Positions 1 to 10,899 of a DNA stretch of 64,000 nucleotides are shown one piece after another. The position numbers and the translations under genes were made by a program. The first letter of the stretch is position 1. Each line of letters starts with the position of its first letter. Origin of the DNA: Cliona cf. orientalis (Eukaryota > Porifera > Demospongiae > Clionaida > Clionaidae); the NCBI GenBank assembly GCA_963930775.1, contig OZ005689.1, forward strand, positions 31,804,235 through 31,868,234. The letters run 5' to 3'. The notes below the pieces were generated by a model. That model had not been told where the DNA came from. It saw nothing but the letters and a program-made list of their open reading frames with translations, and did no database searches.

Positions 1-35
<35 letters not shown>

Positions 36-322
36 CTACTGTTTCTATCTGGATGACCATAACTACACAGCCTATAGTAAAACCTAGAAAATGTGTGTAT
101 TTGGTGAGAGAGAGAGAGAGAGTTGAGAGTGAAAATGTATTCCATATGTCTGCGTAGGTTGTAATGTGAACAGATAGGAGGATCTGGATTTCTCTGGCTT
201 AGCACCCTTCTCTTCAAGGACATATTTTTGACGGAAGTACTGATACCAGCAAATGACACAAAATTTACACAAACTCTTTTTCTCCCCCCCCCCCCCCCCC
301 CCCCATTCTCTCTCTCTCTTTT

Positions 323-366
<44 letters not shown>

Positions 367-505
367 CTACCTGTTTCTGTCTGGATGACCATAGCTACAT
401 AGCTTATAGTGAAACCTAGAAAACGTGTGTATTTGGTGAGAGAGAGAGGTGAGAGTGAGAACGTATTCCATATGTCTGCGTAGGTTGAAATGTGAACAAC
501 TAGGA
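1..505. repeat. Microsatellite-bearing tandem duplication, unit about 332 bp
   Basis: Two copies of one segment lie head to tail. Each has an (AC)n tract, then a shared block beginning ctgtttctrtctggatgacc (39 and 371), a GA-rich run and tattccatatgtctgcgtagg. The copies differ by scattered transitions and by GA-run length. Between them lie a poly-C run (about 285-304) and CT repeats. Short open frames here are products of low complexity. No gene is seen. Confidence 0.85.
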
Positions 506-1391
506 GGTCAAGCTCAAAAGTCGCCCAAGCACTCGAAAAGTATCTTGCTTTTGGCTAGTGGTTGTGTCTAGGAGGCTTAAATGAGGTACGTAAATCACTC
601 AAACGTTGGTTTTTGTCCCCTCAAAAGGCCGTTTAGCTGTGAAAACTGTCTTACCATGTTTTGTTTCTTAAGGGTTCGCGCATGCGCATGCAGTCGTTAC
701 CAGGCTCTATTTTCCCCTCCCCCAAGAGAGCCTGGGGACGAGGCTAGGTATGTAGCTGCTAGCATGGTAATAGACAGACAGAAAGATACAAACACACAGA
801 ACGACTACCATAACCCTACAATGAGGGGACCACATTGATTGGAATAGAACACATCCCAGAGTTATATGGCTCCGCTCTGGTGAGCAGCGGACAAGTTGCT
901 CCCAAATTCTTTTCTATTCTCTCTTCTTTATTCAAATCAAAGCACACACACACACACGTACAATGTGGGGACTTCCAATTATAAAACACATCCACACATC
1001 CAAAGAAATAACATTATCGTAGACTTACAATCCATCTAGTACTAGTAATGTGGATGATTTCGGGTAGCAGACCCAAACAAAAGCCTGTCGCAATGCTGTG
1101 GACAGGGACAAGGAGCCTCCAGAGCCAGGTGATCACGGATTCTAGTTAGAGCGCTTTTCAACCCGCTGAGTCAGCAAATCGGGGAATCTGATCCAATTGG
1201 CCGGTCTAGCGCTTGGCGCGCGCGGGCGCGTAAGCGCATGCATATCGCATGTACAATAATAATAATTACATGCGTGCGCGCGCACTTCAATCATAGCTCG
1301 AGGATCGAAGTGTAAACTTCTCAATTGCAACAAGGTCAGCTATTTCGTCAGTTCAGTGAAATTTCCCACTATCTCTCATTTTTTTTCCAGA
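506..1391. other. Intergenic stretch and putative 5' flank of the exonuclease gene
   Basis: No convincing coding region is seen. An NRF-1-like palindrome GCGCATGCGCATGC lies at 678-691, and 1207-1285 is very rich in GCGC/CGCG dinucleotides, as at CpG-type metazoan promoters. A small imperfect hairpin with ends like accaggctct and agagcctggg lies at 699-742. A pyrimidine tract ending in AG (about 1378-1390) sits directly before the chosen ATG of the next gene and could be a 5'UTR splice acceptor. Confidence 0.4.
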
Positions 1392-2156
1392 ATGTCAGCA
1401 ACTCCAAAGAAGAAGAGGAGCATGGAAGCCAGGAGGAGGAGAAACCAGAAGAAGAGAGAGAAGGCCGGGTCCAGGGAGGATTCCTCTCAACGGTCACATC
1501 TTCTGCCAACGCCATATTTAGAGCATGACGAGTCCTATGAGTACAGATGCCTTGCTCTCGATTGCGAGATGGTTGTGGTTGAGGCGAGCGTTACTTTGAA
1601 TAGGACTCGTCTTGCTTCGGTAGGTATCGTGGACATTAACGGTGTCCCCCTGTATGAGGTGTATGTACCTCCTCCTGGAGGTTGTCGCCTCAACAGTAGG
1701 TCTAGGAAGTACTGCCCTGTAACTGATCAGCAGTTGGCTATCGCCAGAGGCTGTAATGGTACAGACTTTGAGCGTGTTCGTAGTCACGTGTTGGGACTTC
1801 TTCGTAGGTGTAAATTTGTCATAGGTCATGCCATTAGAAATGATCTCACATGCCTGAGAATCAGCAAAGAGGTAGATCTGCCTGATCAGGTAATTATAGA
1901 TATCCAAAAGCATTATAAGCAAAGGGCGCGTGAGCATGACTTTAGTGTGTGGAGATTCCATCTTCCTCCCCTTAGAGAGCCTAGCCATGATTATAGCCTT
2001 AAAACACTAGCACGGCATCTACTGCATGAAGAAGTCCAACAGGGTGATCATAGCGCGATAGAAGATGCGCAAACTACTATGAAGCTTTACGCTTTAGATC
2101 ACTTTAAGATTGAAGAGCCTGAACGTCTGCGTAATATAGAGTGGTGGGGAGAGTAA
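1392..2156 (+). CDS. REXO4/ISG20-type DEDDh 3'-5' exonuclease
   Basis: Predicted 254-residue RNA/DNA 3'-5' exonuclease of the DEDDh superfamily, REXO4/ISG20/AEN branch, encoded in one uninterrupted exon. Visible motifs: Exo I ALDCEMV near residue 55, carrying the catalytic Asp and Glu; Exo II IGHAIRND near 145; Exo III HSAIEDAQ near 225, with the general-base His and final Asp five residues apart. The N-terminal ~35 residues are strongly basic (KKKR, RRRR, KKR clusters), suggesting a nuclear or nucleolar signal, as known for REXO4. I chose the ATG at 1392 because it follows a pyrimidine tract plus AG that looks like a 5'UTR splice acceptor; an in-frame ATG at 1356 would add 12 residues. All key residues are present and there is no stop or frameshift, so this is the best intact host gene here. 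An exact orthologue call among REXO4, AEN and ISG20L2 is not possible by eye. Confidence 0.88.
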   Translation: MSATPKKKRSMEARRRRNQKKREKAGSREDSSQRSHLLPTPYLEHDESYEYRCLALDCEMVVVEASVTLNRTRLASVGIVDINGVPLYEVYVPPPGGCRLNSRSRKYCPVTDQQLAIARGCNGTDFERVRSHVLGLLRRCKFVIGHAIRNDLTCLRISKEVDLPDQVIIDIQKHYKQRAREHDFSVWRFHLPPLREPSHDYSLKTLARHLLHEEVQQGDHSAIEDAQTTMKLYALDHFKIEEPERLRNIEWWGE

Positions 2157-2310
2157 GGGACTTAGGACTAGTGGGGTTGCGTGGGTTTGGGTCACGACCT
2201 GCGTAGTTGCATGCGAGAAGTCTGTATCCTCACAGCTCCTGGCGTTGCATTCTGTTTGTCCGAGTAAGCCGAGGCAGAGATGTGTGGAATGTGATTCCTA
2301 GGACTTGGTC

Positions 2311-2374
2311 GTTTCTCTTTATTCTGGAAGGTAAGTTGTTCTGTTTCTCTTTATTCTGGAAGGTAAGTTGTCTA
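2311..2374 (+). repeat. 32-bp perfect tandem duplication carrying a splice-donor consensus
   Basis: The 32-base unit beginning gtttctctttattctggaag and continuing gtaagttgt occurs at 2311-2342 and again at 2343-2374. Each copy contains AAG|GTAAGT, a near-perfect 5' splice site, 150-220 bp downstream of the exonuclease stop codon. It could mark a 3'UTR or downstream exon boundary or be chance. Confidence 0.7.
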
Positions 2375-3419
2375 TTTTTGGGCCTCCACTGCATCTCAAC
2401 GTCCACGTCGTGAGGCCTGGGAGTGTATTGCACATGCAGGGGTTCCTACACACTAGCCAAAGTAACTGTTTGTCTTCACTTTGCTCGCTATGTTTTGCTT
2501 ATAAGCCGCCTTTTAAGACTGGCACTGGTCAGAGCTATCTTTAGGTGAGAATTAAGTAATTTTTAGGAACCCCGGAACGTGTGATGCACTGCCAATGGAG
2601 ATGCTACAGTATAGCGGGAAACTTTTGTGAATTTTGAGGTTCGAGAGCCGTCTGCGCAAGTTTTCTCCACAAAATTTTGGGACACTTGTGTGGTTTCAAG
2701 CAATCCGTGAAATTTTCACTGGATTTTCAAAAGTTTTCCGCTACATATTAAAATTTCTGTTTCTGTTCATAGGTACACCCTTCTGACTTGTTTGTAACTT
2801 GTATTATTATATTTAAGGTGCCTTTCCGGACATCACTTATTTTTAAGCGGTGCCTATTCAATTGGAACATGTTGCCACATTCAATGTTGCAATGCCATTG
2901 ATCGCAAACTAAGCTGTCTCTTACCTACTGCTTTAATGTTCAAGTTCTGGAGCTAGAGACGACCATCTGATGGCTACAGTACCAGCAACTCAAGCATGAT
3001 TCAAAAAGAAAATGAAAGTAGAACCATTTTTTTGTTTCAGCTGCTGATATTCCCTGCCACTAAGTAGTATGGTTAGTGTTGGCGCTTTTGCTCTGATTAA
3101 ATTTCCAGAACTGTTCTAATTGCAGCTCTTAGGTGCCCTTTGACCTGCTCACGAATTTTTTGGTTCCAATTGTAACTGTATGTTACTGTGTATAACACAT
3201 TGCACACCTGGATATTTGCCTGACAGCTCATTCTTACACTGTTGAAAAAATTGAAAAACTTTATCCATATTAACTAACACTTGTTCATCCGTTGAGCAGA
3301 CAGTTTTGTGCAAGAGGATGCCTTCTTCAGTTTATGGCAGGCTTAAAGATATTCTGCCACACATCTGTGATGATGTCCAGTGTGTCTCTTTCTCAACCAA
3401 CTCGTGTAGAGCAGATATC
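2375..3419. other. No gene recognised
   Basis: AT-rich sequence without long open frames or obvious repeats. The 81-codon open frame starting at 3292 has no recognisable protein character and runs into the terminal inverted repeat of the next element. Confidence 0.5.
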
Positions 3420-3423
3420 ATAT

Positions 3424-4721
3424 GTGATAGGATCTGAGAAAAGGGACCACTTCGCGCTAAACGCAATTATTTGCTGTTTTTCAAACTGTCACCATTCCAA
3501 GGCCTCAAGAGCCCCAGGCTTCAGACTTGATTTGTAGGCAGGTTGGGCCTCCTACTTCACTTCACAAATCCAATGTTACCGTCAAGTGAGGCATACAACG
3601 GCGATTTTCAAACACAATCGATGCGTGTGCTCGCCTTGCCCACACCAGAAGTGGGCGGGGCCAGCGATTTGCAGTGAGTGTAGTAGGATGATGATGGAAG
3701 AATATTATTCTTACCAGGTTTTAAGTTCATAGCTGCTATGGTTCCAGAGATATACAGTCTATGCTAAGACCTTAAGTGGTACTATGGAATGTTATCATCA
3801 ATCAACCGCGGTTGACGTATGCGCACGCCACAGTCAGGTAGAGTGGTCTATGAATATAATTATTTGCGCATGCCTCGCGTAAGCTATAAGTGATTGAAGC
3901 CCTATGCATGACGTCACACCACTGGTCGACACGGCTATAAATTCACTCTTTTGAGATTTTGTGCAGCTATATCTGAACACGAGCAAGGACTTACCTGAAG
4001 CCAAGGCAGGCTACTGATCTATGGGATGGAATGTGTATGTGACCAATTAATCAAGCAGCCAGGACCGTTTGCTGCAAGTTGAACACTCGCTTGAACTTCG
4101 CTGAAACAGGGCAATCATTGGATATGGCTATGAAGATCGGTTCATAAATAACAAACGGGTATAGGTAGGGAGTTGAAACCTGTTACAGAAACTAGCAGTA
4201 AGGTAGATTAATTAGCCTCAGTTCAGTTTAGTTAGAACTACAGTATTGTGCATGAAGCTATTCTTTGTGAGAATTGTTGAATTATTTCTGATATTTGAGC
4301 TAGTGTTTCTGGAGGTAACGACAACGGTTTGTCTCCAGTATTTGTCAAGATACTTACCTGAAAGTTATCTCCCAGATTTGTAACTAGAACTGCTGGAGGC
4401 TGTTTGCTGCATGTTAAACACTCAACTGAAGTTGGAGGCGGCCAGACTCGCCTAAGGAGCGTTTGGCCTTGTTCTGCTCGAATGACTAGCCAGAATCTAT
4501 GATCTTGTACTTCCAGGTGTTCTATAATCCCTTTGCACTGTGTGTTTTAAGTGTGTAGCTTACATCTCTTATGTCTAGGTAGCTACGAAAATTTTAGTAC
4601 ATGCATTATTCTACCATGCGGTCGCCCATATACTACTGTACAGCTGCTCAAACCGCATTCCAGAGTCAAAACAAAAATTCGGAAATAGCGCAAAGTGATC
4701 CCTTCTCTCAGATCCTGTCAC
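3424..4721. mobile_element. 1.3 kb non-autonomous transposon, GTGA(T/C)AGG termini, 4-bp TSD ATAT
   Basis: Imperfect ~37-bp terminal inverted repeats are visible: left GTGATAGGATCTGAGAAAAG and right, reverse-complemented, GTGACAGGATCTGAGAGAAG. Both continue with GGGAYCACTT. The element is flanked by ATAT at 3420-3423 and 4722-4725. The terminus and the GAAAAGGGACC block match the TIR of the 3.6 kb autonomous element at 44304-47941, so that lineage probably mobilises it. No coding region is evident inside. The right TSD abuts the next element, so that one inserted at or next to this end. Confidence 0.8.
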
Positions 4722-4725
4722 ATAT

Positions 4726-5255
4726 GTGACCGGATTTGGGAAAACCCTCCATATGGGATTTTTTTTCTGAAAACTAAGTTTGATGCATGGTTGATAAGCT
4801 CTACCATAGAGCTAACCCGCGTTCAAGTCTTAGGCCGATCACGCGCTTCGTTATGGAGATACAGCGCTTTGTTTGCGATCGCGCCACACCCCCAATAATG
4901 GAGAAATTACGGTCTAAAGGTGTTGCTATGCACAGTATGGCTCTTCCGCATACTACGTGTGAACTGGAAATCAATTAAATGGCTCTGGGCGTAAGGATAA
5001 AGCAAGAGTTGAATTTCGTCGTCCAATACGACTACTGATTGTGCCCAAGGAGCTTAAAAGGTGAGCGAACCTACAGTAGTTCGATGACTCTAGCTGTATC
5101 TAGATAGCCCACTGGCGGGAATTCTAATTAGCGCCCATAGCAACAGGCTCCGGGTATGGCAGCTGTGCCGACTAGGAGGGTCAAAATGAAAACTTATTTC
5201 GCCTTTGTATAGCACAACTAGCCTCCGTAGACGACAGCAACAGTTAGAACTACGC
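4726..5255 (+). mobile_element. 0.66-kb MITE family, copy A, truncated at right
   Basis: The left TIR GTGACCGGATTTGGGAAAAC and the following ~520 bp match the family seen complete at 21370, 32571 and 56748. Similarity stops after the segment ending acagttagaa, and the right TIR is missing. It is more diverged than the other copies. Confidence 0.8.
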
Positions 5256-5549
5256 AAAAAGGGAGAAAGGGTCTGGTGAAAAGGGTCGCACTTCCGTGTC
5301 CCCACGTTGGAAATCATACATGGCCAATCAGATTTCAGAAGCGTAGTCACATGACCTTGCTGGAATGTGCTTGGCTCCAATTGTACTTCGTACTCTGATA
5401 AGTGATAGAAAGACTCGGAGTGATGGCCAGTGCTGCCTACAAGTGTCCGACAGGGTACTACATACTCCTGGGACATGTGCAATGCATTTATGTATAGCTA
5501 TACCTTCCCTAGTATTACATGCTCTCTACTCCTACACATGTCCAGTGCA
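5256..5549. other. No gene recognised
   Basis: Sequence between the truncated MITE and the minisatellite. Open frames here are short and have no recognisable protein character. Confidence 0.4.
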
Positions 5550-7350
5550 CTGAGGGTATGATCCCAAAGAGGGCGTATACACCTTTAACAGATCCCTAGA
5601 GGGACATCTGGGAGAGGATCCCATGATGTACCTCTCTAATATTACATCCAGAGCATCCCTTGAGGGACATAATAAAGAAGGATCCCAGTATGTACAATAT
5701 ATTGCCCCTCTAACTTTATGTCCAGGGGATCCCTCAAGGGACACCTTGGGGAGGATCCCAGGATGCACCACATACACAATACATGCCATATACTTATCTA
5801 ACTTTATATCTGGAGGATCCCTCAAGGGACATCTGACGGAGGATCATATACACAATATTATGTTATACGTACCTTCTCTAACTTTATGTCCAGAGGATCC
5901 CTTGAGGGACATGCTGGAGAGGATCCCAGGACGTACCACGTACATAATATACATCTTACTTTAACTTTATGTCTGGAGGATCCCTTGAGGGACATGCTGG
6001 AGAGGATCCCAGGACGTACCACGTACATAATATACATCTTACTTTAACTTTATGTCTGGAGGATCCCTTGAGGAAGGATCCCAGGATGTACCACATTCAC
6101 AATACATCTTGCTTTAACTTTATGTCCAGAGGATCCCTTGAGGGACATGCTGGGAAGGATCCCAGGATGTACCACATTCACAATACATCTTGCTTTAACT
6201 TTATGTCCAGAGGATCCCTTGAGGGACATGCTGGGAAGGATCCCAGGATGTACCACATTCACAATACATTAACTTTATGTCCGGAGGATCCCTTGAGGGA
6301 CATGCTGGGAAGGATCCCAGGATGTCCCACATACACAATTTAACTTTATGTCCGGAGGATCCCTTGAGGGAAATGCTGGGAAGGATCCCAGGGTGTACCA
6401 CATACACAATACATCTTACTTTAACTTTATGTCTGGAGGATCCCTCGAGAGACATGCTGGAGAGGATCCCAGGATGTCCCACGTACACAATTTAACTTTA
6501 TGTCTGGAGGATCCCTTGAGGGAAATGCTGGGAAGGATCCCAGGGTGTACCACATCAGGCCCGTACGCAGGGGGGGTTCGGGGGGTTTGTTCGAACCCCC
6601 CTTTTTGGCCACTTAGCATAGTATTGGAAACAATCTAGCTGCAACTTACATGCTTCTTTATAGCGTTGCTCTCCAAATAACGCACACCGGATATACAATA
6701 GCTACATGATCAGGCTATGGCAGTATGTATAGAGGTAGCTCTACCAGTTGGTATAAACTGTGTCAGTGCAGTGTATAGTACAGTACAGGGTGGGTACCGG
6801 GGGTATTTAGCTACTCATCATAAAGTTGAATTGAGGTGGCAGAGAGTGATAATGACTATCAGAATGTCTCAGAATCGCTCTCAAGGAGTCTAAATTTCCA
6901 AAAATGTCTGGGCGAGCATGCCCCCAGACCCCCCTAGGTGGGGTATGTGTTATTGCCCACAGCATAAATGCCAACGTAATCTGAGACACACCCCCTATGG
7001 AACCCCGCTTTGAGAAAGGCTGCGTACGGGCCTGCACATACACAATACATCTTACTTTAACTTTATGTCCGGAGGATCCCTTGAGGGACATGCTGGAGAG
7101 GATCCCAGGATGTACCACATATATACACAATTTAACTTTATGTCCGGAGGATACCTTGATGGAAATGCTGGGAAGGATCCCAGGACGTACCACATACACA
7201 ATACATCTTGCTTTAACTTTATGTCCGGAGGATCCCTTGAGGGACATGCTGGAGAGGATCCCAGGATGTACCGCATACACAGTACAACTTTATGTCCGGA
7301 GGATCCCTTGAGGGATATGCTGGGAAGGATCCCAGGATGTACCACTTACT
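5550..7350. repeat. Minisatellite, ~58-84 bp units, open on both strands
   Basis: About twenty degenerate units. A typical unit begins taactttatgtccggaggat, continues cccttgagggacatgctggg and ends with a block like atgtaccacatacacaatac. One clean spacing (5960 to 6043) is 83 bp; shorter units lack the terminal acatcttgctt segment. GGATCC appears on both sides of each unit, making it locally palindromic. Several frames on both strands stay open across many units, which accounts for the tiled 60-157-codon open frames here. I regard these as repeat artefacts rather than genes. The array is split by a transposon at 6556-7034. Confidence 0.9.
6556..7034. mobile_element. hAT-like MITE inserted in the minisatellite, 5-bp TSD CACAT
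   Basis: The 15-bp terminal inverted repeat CAGGCCCGTACGCAG is perfect at both ends, and CACAT flanks the element at 6551-6555 and 7035-7039. Removing the element and one CACAT restores a normal minisatellite unit. CAG ends with 5-bp duplications are shared with the elements at 24643 and 60404. 5-bp TSDs have been reported for a subgroup of hAT elements; that assignment is inference. No transposase is encoded. Confidence 0.88.
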
Positions 7351-8671
7351 TAGGGTCATGTATTCTCTGTATCTTCGTGTTTGGAGGATGTAGAGGGATC
7401 ATTGAGGGAGGAGCAAGTGATACCATGTAATTATTATACGATTTTCTGGACAATAATTATAATAGGCACACATGAATACATGATTCATGTATAATATGAA
7501 TTAGTACATAGCAGATATTAATCATTGTGAATTATTTTGAATTTCAAATAAGGAGAGTAAGTGATAGTGGATGATCAAATGAATGGTTAGCTAGGAGATA
7601 TTGATTAAGAATTTGAAAAAGGAGATTAAGTGATAGTGGATTATAATAGCATCAGAAAACTTGAAAAGTTAACCCAATTTGATATCCTTGTTGACTCCAT
7701 AACTATTGCTACTTTCTGGGTGATGATCTGATCTTGACTTGCCTAAAATTTAATGTTGAATAGCAATTTTCAGAATTAAAATAATACATGTCCCTACAGA
7801 GGTACAGTTAGATATATCTTCACACATGCAGCATCTCATTAGTCAAGGCAAATCGCCCACACGCTTCTCAGCCCCCCACTTTGGCCAAATATGAGAGAGT
7901 AGGGTGAAGGCTCCAGCCTAGCTCATATGCAGTTTGAAGATATGACTAATGCTAAACTAGTATGAACATACATAGTGCTATCTATCTGACATTCTTTTCA
8001 TGTAAACTTACCAGGGAACATCAGTATCTTGGAAAGCTTGTTTATATTCAACGATTGAAACATTGTACTTGGTCAGTTTGCACCTTAGCTCACATCATCG
8101 TCGTCAGCAGGAAATGGACTTTTCTTGAAGTTGTACAGCTGTATAAAGAGTATGGCTTAAAAGTATGGATTTCTAAAGTAATACTAGTATGTACGGTATC
8201 ACAATGCAGGTACAGTGTATGCATCTGCATCCATTTATACTTAACATTTGCACATACCTTAGAGTGTCCTGGGTAAGTGTCCATTTGGCCTGCATGGGCA
8301 CTTATCTGGGACACTGAAATTGCATATGTTCATGTACAAGCTGCATCGTTAACCTGGTACATGTACATGGGCGCTTACCTCTGAGTGTGCACCAGGGATA
8401 CTACGGTACTGTATAGTATTAGGATGTAGGATGTACCATCAGGCATGTAAATCAGGAAATTTAATATATATGTTGTAGGCAATATATTATTAAAAAGCAA
8501 GGTAGTGTCAAATTAATTATTATGTGTGCATATTGGTTGTGATCATATTGGGTCATTTATGATAATAAGGGTTATTTGTCCAATTATCATTATCATCCGG
8601 GTACAAATTTTCTATTCGGCATGTGTAACTTTTGCAACTCATGGCTTACTACATAATATACGTATAGCTAC
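7351..8671. other. No gene recognised; one hairpin
   Basis: AT-rich sequence with several short open frames that resemble no protein. A ~26-bp-arm inverted repeat lies at 8263-8315: agtgtcctgggtaagtg facing cacttatctgggacact. Confidence 0.5.
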
Positions 8672-8877
8672 CTTGTTCACTCCCCGTCCACCACAACATT
8701 CAAGGGTTCCAAGTTCATCTTCTTTGAGGGCAGAGAAACCACGGAGTGCTCCTGTTTTGTGACCATAAGAGCGGAACTTCTTATCCAGCAAGACGGAGAG
8801 GTTAAGGTGGCTACCAGGAAGTTTCAGGCAGTCTGCAGCAATGTCTTCATCCTTTCTGCCACTTTGTGGAGAGAAAG
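8672..8877 (-). CDS. Internal coding exon of unknown gene
   Basis: On the minus strand a 206-nt interval is bounded by an acceptor (cttcccag, AG at 8879-8878) and a donor (AACAAG|gtagct). Exactly one frame is open throughout and gives about 68 residues; the other two frames contain stops. The product is hydrophilic, with motifs DEDIAADCLKLPG and GALRGFSALKEDELG and a CC pair near the end. I do not recognise the family. No convincing neighbouring exon was found, so it may be a gene remnant carried among repeats. Confidence 0.4.
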
Positions 8878-9041
8878 CTGGGAAGTATATAAAATTTAAT
8901 ACTACTTAATTATAATTTATTCAACAGAAAGTGCTATCACAATATTATTATTATTATTATTATTAATGCTTTACAGCATAATAGCTGAAGGACTGCTAGA
9001 ATTGTAGCAGCCTTGACAAAACACTAAGAGATTAGAGCCTT

Positions 9042-9983
9042 CTATGATTTGAAAGTTTTTGATCTAGTCCTGGCAGCAATAGCTTCTACAGGATTAGTAC
9101 ATGCAGCAGCTTGAATTGGAGTCCATTCAACTGGTCCTCTGCGGTAGATATTCAGTCCAGGAATTTCATTGCGCTTCTCATATTCCACTTTTCTCGAACA
9201 AGATACATCCACTTCACTGCCACTCGTACTGCTCTTGTGCTCTGAACTTCTCACTATCTTTCTTTTCCTCCTTATCACTGGTGTCCACCCTTCTTCACCA
9301 TCCACTGATTTGTAGCTCACTCCAGGTATGTAGTCACGACTTTCGTACCTAACATCTTGACATTTGGACAGATCTAGACCCTGAGAGTGTGAAGATAGCT
9401 TAGCAGTTGTAGACTTCGATGGAGATGGTGATGGTAATAAGGGATGTTCAGTTGATGGTGATGAGTTACTTGCTCTATCATGGTGTTCATCGCTTGGAAG
9501 TAGCTCAGCTGTTGGTGGTAGTATACTAGATGACTCAATCAGCGATGGGGGAGGTTCGATCGATGGAGCAGATAGTGAAGAACTTGGTCTATCATGGCGG
9601 GCATCAATTGGAGCAGACTCTGAGCCCTTACTTTTAGCAAGTCTTAGGTAAGCTAGTTCCCTAGGAGCATCACTTCTAGAGATACGTAGATTGGAGGCAG
9701 GAGCACGTGGGGCTGAGATATGTACCGGTGTAGACTTAACTTTCACTCTCTTTTTCTTCACCTTTTTCACTTTCTTGGTTGGTTGTGGATTCTTTTCCAG
9801 GGCTGGCCAAAAGAAGGCGATGGAAAAACCACCCAGGGAGTTTCTGGCAGTCCATTGAGCCTGGTTTAGCTGTAATCCCAGTTGTTGCAAACGCAAACAT
9901 ACAGAAAATGGGACACCTTGGTCCACTAGGCAAGCATACTGGCCTTCTAAGACTGCAACTCGAATTCTAGGTGTCTCCACCAT
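9042..9983 (-). CDS. Unrecognised 313-residue Ser/Pro-rich protein with basic linker
   Basis: A single-exon open frame with start codon at 9983. The N-terminal ~65 residues are compact and end with WTARNSLGGFSIAFFWP. A strongly basic segment follows (KKVKKVKKKRVKVK, about residues 70-85), then a long Ser/Pro-rich disordered stretch. The C-terminal third holds two copies of a motif of the form Y(E)-x-R-x-x-IPG...WTP, near residues 205-235 and 265-295. This layout resembles ORF1-like proteins of retroelements, but I cannot name a family. An 18-bp sequence (tcatggcgggcatcaatt) occurs both inside the ORF (about 9593) and just upstream of the ATG (about 10001). There is no frameshift, so the gene may be functional or recent. 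Confidence 0.5.
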   Translation of the reverse strand: MVETPRIRVAVLEGQYACLVDQGVPFSVCLRLQQLGLQLNQAQWTARNSLGGFSIAFFWPALEKNPQPTKKVKKVKKKRVKVKSTPVHISAPRAPASNLRISRSDAPRELAYLRLAKSKGSESAPIDARHDRPSSSLSAPSIEPPPSLIESSSILPPTAELLPSDEHHDRASNSSPSTEHPLLPSPSPSKSTTAKLSSHSQGLDLSKCQDVRYESRDYIPGVSYKSVDGEEGWTPVIRRKRKIVRSSEHKSSTSGSEVDVSCSRKVEYEKRNEIPGLNIYRRGPVEWTPIQAAACTNPVEAIAARTRSKTFKS

Positions 9984-10067
9984 TTTGTTTATTTACACAT
10001 CATGGCGGGCATCAATTAACATCACACACATGTACATCTCCTAATAAATAGTTGTACATTCATTTCA

Positions 10068-10718
10068 CTAACTTGATAGTGGCTCCGTGATTGTCTTTCT
10101 TCCTCCAATTTTAGCTGTGTGTTCATTGCATGTTTCAACGAAGTTGACAGCTGCTTTAACTGAAGAAGTACTCAGTACGTTATCACTGAATGGATGATTT
10201 GGATCAAGGCTAAAGAGAGCGTTGAAGAAAGCAGCCAGCCAAAGGATCTGTCCCTTTGATTTACTTAATACACCAGTTAGGAGATCGTCAGTTCCACATA
10301 AATCTTGCAGTTGATCTTGAATATCATCGAACTTCTTTTGAAACACCTCACTGTCACGAGACAACACCCAAGTACGTACTTTAGGCCTATCCACACTCCC
10401 TTTAGTCCACATATCAGTGAAGAGTTTGACTGTTAAAATAATTACCAGTAAACATGATGTGGACCCGAGCATTAATGAGTACAATATTATTATTGTCTTT
10501 CTTACCTATGGAGTCTGTTATTTCATCAGGAACAGGAACAGGTTTAAGGCTGGCACACTTGGCAAAGGTTGGTTTCGGGAAAATCCAGAGGAAGCACTGA
10601 CTGAACCCACGTTGTGCTCCGGTGTGTTGCTCTATGATGGTTCTGGCTACCCCTGGTTGTGTAAATCCTCCTACTGTCAGAGCAGTTTGGTCCATTTGAA
10701 AATTCGCATGGCCAGTAA
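10068..10718 (-). CDS. Two 3'-terminal exons of a DUF3987-like protein
   Basis: Exon 10718-10506 has an acceptor tttatag and donor ATAG|gtaaga. Exon 10429-10068 has an acceptor attttaacag and ends in TAG. Phases fit (1, then 2 nt to complete the codon). The first exon reads FTQPGVARTIIEQ and QRGFSQCFLWIFPKP, the second WTKGSVDRPKVRTW and GQILWLAAFFNALFSL. The combination recalls eukaryotic DUF3987 (primase/helicase-associated) proteins; this is family resemblance from memory, not a search. Upstream exons are missing where the hAT pseudogene begins, so the gene is probably 5'-truncated by that insertion. Confidence 0.45.
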
Positions 10719-10899
10719 CTATAAAAAGGGTGTTATAACATATTAATATGATTATGACTCATGTAAAACCTACTAAACTACATCCATGTTGCACCAGATC
10801 AAGATTGGTATGTTTGTCATAGTTACACAACTCAACAAGTACGAACTACAGTGTTTGAATACCGACTCACTGATTTATAAATAAACGGTGGACCTAATG

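Noticed and set aside
581..838. 85-codon open frame
   Set aside because: Contains a hairpin repeat and low-complexity sequence; no protein character or splice context.
1518..1988. 156-codon minus-strand frame
   Set aside because: Shadow of the exonuclease gene on the opposite strand.
6556..7034. A gene in the 157-codon minus frame spanning the MITE edge
   Set aside because: The frame is a fusion of MITE and minisatellite sequence with no conserved content.
5532..7430. Tiled open frames such as GGSLEGHAGKDPR and CPEDPLRDMLGRIPG repeats
   Set aside because: They arise from the minisatellite unit on both strands at once; unit lengths vary and are not multiples of three throughout.
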